Shown here piece by piece: positions 46,819 through 55,500 of a stretch of DNA of 64,000 nucleotides (the first letter of the stretch is position 1; each line of letters opens with the position of its first letter). The notes under the pieces are model-generated. The model saw only the letters and a list, made by a program, of their open reading frames with translations. It did no database searches and was not told the origin of the DNA. The position numbers and the translations under genes were made by a program. The DNA lies in NCBI RefSeq assembly GCF_003555545.1, contig NZ_CP032157.1, forward strand, positions 3,600,546-3,664,545. The letters run 5' to 3'. Source of the stretch: Paraflavitalea soli (GTDB lineage Bacteria > Bacteroidota > Bacteroidia > Chitinophagales > Chitinophagaceae).

Positions 46819-49800
46819 TTAAAGTTTCACCAACTTCACCACCTGCCGGTTCTTCCCCTGCACCGCTTCCAGCGTATAATATCCTTTCGCATATTGACCG
46901 CCAATCGTGATCTTCGAACCAATCGAAAGCTGGTCCTTCCCTTCCACCAACCGGCCCACCTGGTCATACACCCGGATGCGCACTTTCTCAACCGGATCAC
47001 CCTGCTGCAGGTGAACCGTGAAGTCATAATAGCTGGGCACCGGAGATACCACTACCTCGAATTTACCCGCCACAACCGGCTCTGTGCTTAGCTTGCTATT
47101 GCTGGCCGCACCACCCGTCACACTGATGCGTGGCACTTCATCCACCTGACCATCACAATTATCGTCCTTGTTATTCTTCACTTCCGGTGCGCCGGGGTAT
47201 ACTTTCGGATCAAAGTCATTACAATCGCCGCCCAGCAATACATAGCCGGCTAAGGGAATAGCACTCAATCGGGAACCCTGCTCACGTCCATAACCATCTT
47301 TGTCTACATCCTGATAATACCGTTGCATCGGCAACCCTTCATCTACCTGCCCGTTACAGTTGTCGTCACGGCCATTGGCCAGTTCAGGCGCGCCGGGATA
47401 GATCGTAGCATCGAAATCGGCACAGTCACCGTTTAACAGTACATAGCCTGTCAACGGTATCGCTGATAACTTCGAGTTCTCATTACGGCCAAAGCCATCT
47501 TTATCTACATCCAGGTAATACCGCTGCATCGGCAGCCCTTCATCCACCTGCCCGTTACAGTTGTCGTCACGGCCATTGGCCAGTTCAGGCGCACCAGGGT
47601 AGATCGTAGGATCAAAATCGGCACAGTCACCATTCACCAATACATAGCCTGTCAACGGTATCGCTGATAGCTTGGAGTTCTCATTGCGGCCAAAACCATC
47701 TTTATCTACATCCAGGTAATACCGCTGCATGGGCAACCCTTCATCCACCTGGCCGTTACAGTTGTCGTCGCGGCCATTCGCCAGTTCAGGAGCGCCGGGA
47801 TAGATCGTAGCATCCCAGTCTGCACAGTCTCCATTCACCAGCACCCAGCCGGGAATGGGCGTAGCAGACAGGCGCGAGCCTTCATTGCGGCCATAGCCAT
47901 CTTTGTCGACATCCATATAGTACCGTTGTATACCACAACCTTCATCCACCAGGCCATCACAATCATCGTCCTTCCCGTTACAGACCTCCGTGGCGCCGGG
48001 ATGCACCTCCTTATCATTGTCATTACAATCCGTACTGTTCAATACATAGCCTGCCGGCACATTACAGGTAGTGCCCTGTTTTGGCTGCGACAAGGCGCCA
48101 AAGCCATCTCCGTCGGCATCACGGTAATAAGTAACGATAAATCCTTCATCCACTTCCCCATCACAATCATCATCTACCCCATTACATATTTCATCCTTGC
48201 AATCGTCACTGATTTTAATAGTCGTTTCCCCGGCATTTTTCATCCCTTCAACATTGCCCGTATTATCCGTAGCCACCGTAAAGAAGCTATAAGTATCTCC
48301 TTTGGCACCATTGAACAGGAGTACCGTATCACCCGAGGCCGGCTGCACCGCCTTGAATTGGCCCCCATTTTCCGACACATACAATACATAATCACGGACA
48401 CCTGACCCGCCAGCGTCATCAACGCCATCCCAGCTCACCCTGATCTCCGTATTATTGGTAACAGGCGGTAAAGCTTTTACCTTGCTCACCGGCGGCAGTG
48501 CATCGATCGTATTGAATATTTGTGGTGTTTCAATAGCCCCGTTCACATCAAACACAATGCTGGCTTTCGCATGAATGGTATCACCTGTCTGCGTATGGCT
48601 AGCGGCCTTGATCGTATAGGACACAAACCCTTCCCCTTTGCCGGTAGAGTCATTCACCGGCAGGAAACCCAGTAACGCATCGGCAGGAGGCAACCCCGTG
48701 GCCGGGTCCTTCGACTCGAATATCCAGAACACTTCTTTTTTGTTCACATCAATACCCGCCGTTACATCCACTACCACACCCAGCGAGTCCATCACATCCA
48801 GCCGGGCTGCATAATAGGTTTTATCCGCCGGCACAGAGAAGGTCATACCAGCAAATCCGAAATCACCCAGCCGCAAAGAGAACAGGTTGGTATTCTTATC
48901 CAACGGATGATTGATCTTTACCACCTGCGCAGGCGCCGTAGCAAATGCGGGATCATTCTCAAAGCGCACCATATAGGGATGACTTTTCGATTTGGCGATC
49001 ATCTTACCCGGACCATATCCCTGCGGTCCTACAATATCGTTGGGATCTCTCGAACATACAATGGGAATGAAGGTAACCTTACCACCCTTTGTACGTTTAC
49101 AACCTGTTTGTTTATCCGTCACTGTCACCGTATAGTATCCTGAGCCGCTTACCGTCAATACACCACCCGGCCAGCTATATTCATAATCACCCGATCCACC
49201 GCTGGCAGAAGCTGCCAAAGTAATGGTGGGCCGTTGATCTTCACAGAACTCTATAGAACCAAAGCCCGACACGTCTACTTCCAGCTTGCCATCCTTCAGG
49301 TGAAAATCCTGGTTGAACTCACACTCCGTATCTTTTTTACGCACCGTGGCCTGGTGCCAGCCGCCCGCCAGTTTCTTAAATACATTCGAAGCCTGAAATT
49401 TTGATCCATCCACACTGTACTCAAACGGGCCTTCATCACCATATGCATTGATCGTGGCTTCTCCGTCTTTCTTACCACAGGAAGAAGCAGGCTTGGCCAC
49501 TACATCGATCGTAAGCACCAGCAGCTTGAATTCATGGATAATGTCTTTGCCCACACGCACCGAAGCCGGCTTCCAGGAACCATCCAGCTCACGCTTGTGA
49601 AAATCATTCTCTCCCTTTGCTCCCTTATCAGCAAATCCCTGTACCGCATTGTCATTCACATCATGCCCGTCGATCTCCAGTTTATGCGGACCTTCCGGAC
49701 CATCCTTGGTAAGATCAGCAGGTATTTCAAACTCAAATACCCTTCCATCAGAACCACCAACCGCTGCCGTTTTGTTCTTGCTAAAGCCAAGCGCAGGTAC

Positions 49801-51426
49801 TTCCACAGTCACATCCTTCATAGGCTCACTCATTGTTACTTTGATCCTGATCACCCCACAGGCCTTTTCATCGTTCTTTTCTTCCGTCAGCGTCAGTTGT
49901 CCCGGGCCCGGCTCCCATGCCCACTCAGCCTTATATTTGAATTTGCCCCCTTCTATCGATACCGCCTTTACATAAGGACGGAAATTATCTACCTTGAATT
50001 CCTTGAACCTGGTGGGCGCTTTATTGATCAGGTCTTTCAATACAATACCTACCCGGTACCTGGCATCTTCAAACTTGGCTTCATCGATGATCCTCGCTTT
50101 CTTATAACCTGGTACATAACCATTGTCCTCACCCACCGTATTCTGTGCATCCGTACACCAACGGGCCTGATCAGTGATCTCCGCTTCTTCTCCCGTAGTG
50201 CTCTTGGTATTCGTCACCTGGTAGCTGAACCATTGCTTCCAAAAATAAAAGCCAGGTGTCGTCGGGTCTTTACTTTGCGTTTTCGGCTTGTAATAAATGA
50301 TGCTCTGCGTGATCAGCGGGTTATTATGGTCTGCATCCGTATGATAAAATATCGAGCTGTTGAACACACAATAGGGGTCCTCCACATCCTTCACCGATTG
50401 CACCCAGGAACCCTTTTTCTCCTTTTGTATAAAATAACCTACAAAACCTGGGTTCTGCCAGGGAGCATCCGTAGATTGTTTATCCACTGCTTCTGCAATA
50501 ATATCAACCCCGTTATGCACCTTATCATCCTCGAAAAAATCATCTGAGTCCGGCGCCTTGCGGAACGTAATATCCTTACTATCCCCGTTTACATCCATCA
50601 CCACCGGCGCGCCACCCTGCGGGTCTCGATAGGTGGGCGAAAGCCAGATATTATAAGGGTTCATCGTACTGCCAAACATATTTCCCTCCGTACCCCAATA
50701 ATGACAATGCGTGTGGGAGTTTTCCGTCTTCCACACAGGGCTTTTGTAAATACGGCCAAGTATTTGTCCCGCTTCCACCGTTTCATTGTCTTTCAGGTTG
50801 GGATCCAGGTCCTGCAGGTGATTAAACTGAATGAACACAGTACCGCCGCCAATAGAGACCTCCAGGTCCACATTGATATCACTGCCACTACCGCCATGGT
50901 TTTTAACGATCCCTCCAATAGGGGCACGCACCCATTCCATATCTACTCCTGTCTCACCATGGATATCCACCCCTTCGTGAAAATAAAAATCACCATCTGC
51001 TTCGATCGGTTGCCCGAAACCGTGTAATATCTCCACACTTTCGGCCGATGGATCACCGGCTTTCATGACAGGCCATAACCGTTGAAAACTATTGCCCTTT
51101 TCATTGGAGGGGGCGCTCCACACCCCATTTACTTTTTCCCGTATCTGGTAAGTATACTTACTCCCTTCCGAGAGGCCTATATCCGTAAACTCATTAATGC
51201 CTGATCCCATATTGGTCCAGGCCGACCAGGCGCCGCCATCCTTCCTGGTGCGTACTTCTATTTCCGTTGCCCCCGGCGAATTGGTCCAGAATACCCTCAT
51301 GGACTTTTGCCCCAGATACGGTTGTGCACCCCGCATTACAGGTTGGGCCTGCACCACTGTACCAGTCAGCGCCATACCGGTGAATAAAACACCTGCTAAT
51401 AACCGAATGAGTAATATATGTCTCAT
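46819..51426 (-). CDS. Secreted M23 peptidase-like, FN3 and MopE-repeat protein with type A T9SS tail (1535 aa)
   Basis: Domains in order: signal peptide (RLLAGVLFTGMALTGTVVQAQ); FN3-like domain (about 30-115); M23/LytM-like domain with HEGVD (His150, Asp154), NHL (His203) and HTHCH (238-242), so the zinc ligands appear kept; beta domains; and a module opening RDPNDIVGPQGYG. A second FN3 (WDGVDDAGGSGVRDYVLY) is followed by MopE-type repeats with DxDxDG and CNGxDDDCDGxVDEG motifs, which would bind calcium or another metal. The C-terminus (VVVSPVPSYYDFTVHL, YYTLEAVQG, QVVKLVKL) is a type A T9SS signal. It is the last gene of the - strand operon. A cell-wall or surface role is likely; peptidase activity is unproven. 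Confidence 0.9.
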   Translation of the reverse strand: MRHILLIRLLAGVLFTGMALTGTVVQAQPVMRGAQPYLGQKSMRVFWTNSPGATEIEVRTRKDGGAWSAWTNMGSGINEFTDIGLSEGSKYTYQIREKVNGVWSAPSNEKGNSFQRLWPVMKAGDPSAESVEILHGFGQPIEADGDFYFHEGVDIHGETGVDMEWVRAPIGGIVKNHGGSGSDINVDLEVSIGGGTVFIQFNHLQDLDPNLKDNETVEAGQILGRIYKSPVWKTENSHTHCHYWGTEGNMFGSTMNPYNIWLSPTYRDPQGGAPVVMDVNGDSKDITFRKAPDSDDFFEDDKVHNGVDIIAEAVDKQSTDAPWQNPGFVGYFIQKEKKGSWVQSVKDVEDPYCVFNSSIFYHTDADHNNPLITQSIIYYKPKTQSKDPTTPGFYFWKQWFSYQVTNTKSTTGEEAEITDQARWCTDAQNTVGEDNGYVPGYKKARIIDEAKFEDARYRVGIVLKDLINKAPTRFKEFKVDNFRPYVKAVSIEGGKFKYKAEWAWEPGPGQLTLTEEKNDEKACGVIRIKVTMSEPMKDVTVEVPALGFSKNKTAAVGGSDGRVFEFEIPADLTKDGPEGPHKLEIDGHDVNDNAVQGFADKGAKGENDFHKRELDGSWKPASVRVGKDIIHEFKLLVLTIDVVAKPASSCGKKDGEATINAYGDEGPFEYSVDGSKFQASNVFKKLAGGWHQATVRKKDTECEFNQDFHLKDGKLEVDVSGFGSIEFCEDQRPTITLAASASGGSGDYEYSWPGGVLTVSGSGYYTVTVTDKQTGCKRTKGGKVTFIPIVCSRDPNDIVGPQGYGPGKMIAKSKSHPYMVRFENDPAFATAPAQVVKINHPLDKNTNLFSLRLGDFGFAGMTFSVPADKTYYAARLDVMDSLGVVVDVTAGIDVNKKEVFWIFESKDPATGLPPADALLGFLPVNDSTGKGEGFVSYTIKAASHTQTGDTIHAKASIVFDVNGAIETPQIFNTIDALPPVSKVKALPPVTNNTEIRVSWDGVDDAGGSGVRDYVLYVSENGGQFKAVQPASGDTVLLFNGAKGDTYSFFTVATDNTGNVEGMKNAGETTIKISDDCKDEICNGVDDDCDGEVDEGFIVTYYRDADGDGFGALSQPKQGTTCNVPAGYVLNSTDCNDNDKEVHPGATEVCNGKDDDCDGLVDEGCGIQRYYMDVDKDGYGRNEGSRLSATPIPGWVLVNGDCADWDATIYPGAPELANGRDDNCNGQVDEGLPMQRYYLDVDKDGFGRNENSKLSAIPLTGYVLVNGDCADFDPTIYPGAPELANGRDDNCNGQVDEGLPMQRYYLDVDKDGFGRNENSKLSAIPLTGYVLLNGDCADFDATIYPGAPELANGRDDNCNGQVDEGLPMQRYYQDVDKDGYGREQGSRLSAIPLAGYVLLGGDCNDFDPKVYPGAPEVKNNKDDNCDGQVDEVPRISVTGGAASNSKLSTEPVVAGKFEVVVSPVPSYYDFTVHLQQGDPVEKVRIRVYDQVGRLVEGKDQLSIGSKITIGGQYAKGYYTLEAVQGKNRQVVKLVKL
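47125..47928 (-). repeat. Near-identical 201-bp tandem repeats coding for MopE units
   Basis: Unit boundaries fall at 47,125, 47,326, 47,527 and 47,728 with an exact 201-bp (67-codon) period. A related but diverged unit continues to about 48,125. The two units between 47,326 and 47,727 are nearly identical in DNA, while the outer ones differ more. Each encodes QRYYxDVDKDGxGR, GYVLxxGDC and an N-K/R-DDNCNGQVDEG segment. Confidence 0.9.
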
Positions 51427-51447
51427 AGATCCTTAATTGAATAATGT

Positions 51448-52476
51448 TTATTTCATACCTAATGTGATCACCTCATCCCCGGTGGTCAGCTGAATACTGC
51501 CCGCATTGTTCACAGCTACCTGCCGGTAAGGTTGCCAGGTATCTTTTCCCTTGAAACTACCTTGCGCCAGCAAGGTTCCCTGCTGCGCATCAAAAGCCTG
51601 CAAACGCACTCCCTTCACAGCTGCGTCGGCAGTCATGATAAAGAAGATATCCCGGGAAGGGTGCGACGTAACCGGAAACTTGCCAATGGCATTGCCCGGC
51701 AATGATCCCTGATGCAACAATTGAAAGCCCTTCGCCCCATCATACAAGAACCAGCTGCGCCCGTCTGAAATAACCAGTTTACCAGACGATAGAAAGTCAA
51801 CACCATCAGCATTATGCGGCAACGTTTGAACCAGGCGGCCCGAACCATCATATACCAGCGTACTGCTCAAATACTTCTTGTTGTTGAAATGAACGACCGC
51901 GATGTATTTGTTATCAGGACTAATGAATACCCGTGAAGCCCTTCCTTCCGGCAGGTTCACCTGCCATGTGCGATTACCATTAAAGTCGTATAAAGCCAGG
52001 ATGAGGTTTATTCTACCCGTATCCTTACCCGAATTACCGGCAAAGACCAGCGAACCATTGTTGGCAGTGGCAACAGCATAAGGTTGCCTGCCCAGTTTAC
52101 CAACAGACCTTACCAACGTTCCCGTATTTGAATACACACTGGCGTATACATTGTCCACAATATGTCGCCCGGCCGAATCGCCGTACACCCATATCCTGCC
52201 ACTACCTGCGGGTGTTTCCACATAGGTAAGTGCCGGTACCGTTGCCTGCACACCATTGCCTTCTACCCGGTAAAATTGTTTACCGGCACGTACTTCATTG
52301 CTAATGGTTACCGCATCGGTACCTGCCGACAAAGCGATCCTACCGCCTTTATCAGCAGCAAGTGGTTGACGTCCGAGCACCTGGAAACCCGGCACCTGTT
52401 GAGCTACCACACCTGCCGCTGATAACAATCCTGCCAGCAGGAGGACACAATAGCGTATGATATTTACTGTTTTCAT
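51448..52476 (-). CDS. Secreted beta-propeller-like protein, 342 aa
   Basis: The ATG at 52,476 was chosen because it starts a signal peptide (MKTVNIIRYCVLLLAGLLSAAGVVAQ). A 20-codon upstream extension is hydrophilic and less likely. The mature part shows repeating blade-like units (VYSNTGTLVRSVGKLG, LYDFNGNRTWQVNLPEG, VYDGSGRLVQTLPHN, AFDAQQGTLLAQGSF) with the RVFISPDNKYIAVVHF pattern of WD40/YVTN-type propellers. No enzyme motif or T9SS tail is seen. It lies between the two giant genes of the - strand, 21 bp before the M23/MopE gene, so it is probably co-transcribed and may act as a binding partner. Confidence 0.82.
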   Translation of the reverse strand: MKTVNIIRYCVLLLAGLLSAAGVVAQQVPGFQVLGRQPLAADKGGRIALSAGTDAVTISNEVRAGKQFYRVEGNGVQATVPALTYVETPAGSGRIWVYGDSAGRHIVDNVYASVYSNTGTLVRSVGKLGRQPYAVATANNGSLVFAGNSGKDTGRINLILALYDFNGNRTWQVNLPEGRASRVFISPDNKYIAVVHFNNKKYLSSTLVYDGSGRLVQTLPHNADGVDFLSSGKLVISDGRSWFLYDGAKGFQLLHQGSLPGNAIGKFPVTSHPSRDIFFIMTADAAVKGVRLQAFDAQQGTLLAQGSFKGKDTWQPYRQVAVNNAGSIQLTTGDEVITLGMK

Positions 52477-52543
52477 CACTGATCGTTTATAATAATATGT
52501 TGATTGAATGTCAGTCTTCTCCCCTCGTTGCGTCAATGCCTTT

Positions 52544-52582
52544 CGCTCGAAGCTCGAAGCTCATAGCTCACAGCTCACAGCT
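52544..52582 (-). repeat. Half heptad palindrome R7 at the end of the CARDB gene
   Basis: On the - strand, five heptads (AGCTGTG twice, AGCTATG, AGCTTCG twice) form only a left arm. It then runs into AAAGGCATTGACGCAACGAGG, similar to the element at 60,421-60,480. The first heptad contains the TGA stop codon of the CARDB gene. Orientation relative to the gene matches R1-R6. Confidence 0.75.
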
Positions 52583-55500
52583 TTTCTTCCTCCAGCATAA
52601 AGCCCAGCACCGTTGTCGCCTTCGCATACACGATGATCGTACCCTTCGCACCAGGCCTTAACCGCCCTATAGGTCCATTTACTTCCTGTAGCGCTAATTT
52701 CAGCGCCTTGTTGGCCTGCGCCAGTTCGGCCGGCTGCAATGCGATCGGTGCGCCGCCCAGGCTAGTCAGTGTCAATACCGGGTTGATGATATCCGTATTC
52801 CCGGTGTTGGCAAACTGTACCTGGATGCTCAATACATTCGAAGGCCTTGTATTGGGCGGTGTCACTACATTCGTTTCCAGGCCGGCGCCCGAGCCTGCTA
52901 CGATCCTAAAGCCCCCTGCCAGCACCGCTGTATCCCCTGCCTCATTTTCTGCTACCACATCATACACACCGGCAGCAGCGCCTTCCAGGTCGAATTGGGC
53001 AAACAGACTCACCGGGTTGCTCACCGTTATCCTATCCGCCTCAATGCTGGCTCCGTTATTGCGCAGTCGCACGCTCTTCACCGTACCTAGCTTCGAACCT
53101 TTAACCTGCACCGTCACCTGCCCCGTATTGCCACCTTCGGCAGCATCTACCAACCTCACCTCGAAGTGTAGTATCTCTGCCAGCAGGCCGATGGGCTGTA
53201 CTGTATTGGGTGTTGTTTTGCCATATACCAGCAGGTAATAAGTACCCGCCTCCAATGCCGGGACCGTTATCTCCTGGTTGGCTTTGAAAGGTTCACCAAA
53301 AGCATAGTCATGTACCGCCCGCGTAGGCATTTCTCCCCGGCGCAGGAACAATTCATTGTTAGCATGTGCCGTATCCCCTTGCAAGGTCACCAGCAAAGAT
53401 TCACCAGCCAGTGAATCAGGAATTTCTATGCGGTAGTATACCTCTTTATTATCGGGCAGAGACTGTTGCTTTTGTACGTGCAGCGGTAACTCATCAACCG
53501 TTACTTTCATCACCTGCCCAGAAGGAGTGATATTGTTATTGTCATTGATCTCTACTATATTATTCAGGATATCCGCATGGATGAGTACATGGTAATCGCG
53601 CAGCGAAGCACCCTTTAAGCTTATCTTTTGACTCCTGGCCAGTGTAGCATTGGGCGCCAGGTTGATCTTTGAAGGGATCGAAGCAACCAGTATATCCTGC
53701 GCATCTTTGGAAGTATCTGTAGAAAGATAAATACCCTCCTGCAAATAGCCCCTCGAAGGATTTGTACCCTTGTTTTGTAAGGTCCATTGTACCATTACCT
53801 CTCCGCCTGCCATCGCCATTTCAGGCACTTCTATATCCGTCACCACCAGGTCAGATAATTCATCCTTAATGATCGTGATCAGCGCCGTTGAGATATTTTC
53901 TTCCGCACCGTGTTCATACACGTTGTTGTTTACATCCGATCTGAAGATCAGCACATGGTTGCCCAGGTCATTCTGTGGCAGAAAAACCTCCAGACTGTCG
54001 TGGTATTCCCCACCAGCGGCCAATACCCCGGCCCGGTTATAAGTACCTATTACCCGGTCATCTTTATCCCACAACACATCTTTTGATAAATACACCCGTT
54101 CTGTCCAGTTGCCGGCAGCTGTGATACCAGCACCACTGTTCTTCACCTTCCATTTAACTTTGATTGGCTGACCGGCAAAACCTTCCTCAGGTGTAGTAAA
54201 AGAACTGACCACGAGGTCGGCAGGCGGAGTCAATTCTATGCCGATGGGAACGGGATCATTATTACCGCCTCCGGCTTTTCTTACCATGCCATAATTATTG
54301 GTTGTATCAGCATCATAGTTCACATGCTGTCCATCTGTCACCAGCAACAAATAATAGTTGCCTGATACACCATTGGGCAATACAAAGTTTTGCTCGTCGA
54401 TGTATCCCGTGCCTGCAGGCAGGTTGCCCCGGTGGGTGAACGCCTTTACCAGTTGGTCATCTTTATCAAACACCGTATCAGCAGACAGGTACAGCGCGTC
54501 ACTCCATTCGTTTTCCAAAGTGATCGCTTCCCCCTCGTTCTTCACCGACCATTTCACCGCAATAGCATTACCTGATTTACCCGTTGCAGGCGCTGTAACC
54601 GAAGTCACCACCAGGTCTACCGGTGGATATTTATGTACATACAGCTTATTGCTCCTGCCTGTATTATTGGTAGTATCGCTATGCTCATACACCGTCTTTT
54701 CCGCATTGGTAAATACGTATACATAATAATCGGCCCCTCCGATATTGCCCGGCAGCCTGATGGGCGTCTCTACCTGGTAGGTACCGTCTTTACCAATATT
54801 TCTTTTTTGAGGAATATCCCGGATGAAGATGCTGGCTGCTGCATCCCATACCGGCTTCAGTGAGATATAGACCTTATCCTTCCACGTGCTGTCATTTGTA
54901 GCTTTATTGCCTTTGTTGATCACCGTGTAGGAGATAATCGTAGCATCGGCAGCAGCAGCCGTATCCTTTGCCTTTACCTGGCTCACCTGCAGATCGGCCC
55001 AGGGACCTAATGTGATGGCTACAGGCGCCGTACTGCGGCGTATATTATTATCACCGCCTGTTTCATACACCGTATCCTTATAATCGGTTTGTACGTATAT
55101 ATAGTAATTGCCGGCCATTCCATCGGGCAACAACACAGTAGCGTGCTGCAGCGTATCATCTCCGGCAGCTACTACGCCTGTTTGATACACCACTTCTTTC
55201 AATACTTTGCTATTGGCCTCATTCCAGGTAGCACTGGCCGACAGCAATATCCGGTCTGTAATTTTTGTATTCTTCAGCGCACCATTGCCATTGTTTTTGA
55301 GCGTCCATGCCAGCGCCATCGTATTGCCTGAAGTACCTGTTGCAGGCGCTGTGATAGCACCTACCACCAGGTCAGCCGCAGTAATATGCAAGGGCTGCAC
55401 CGAACTGCCTGTATTGTTATCATCGGAAGTGTACTCATATATTCTTTTTGTAGCATCGGCTTGTACGATCACATAATAGTCACCCGTAATTTTTGCAGGC

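Noticed and set aside
49534-50547. Open frame of 337 codons on the + strand opposite the M23/MopE gene
   Set aside because: It lies wholly inside a well-supported gene on the other strand, has no recognisable domain and is a codon-bias shadow.
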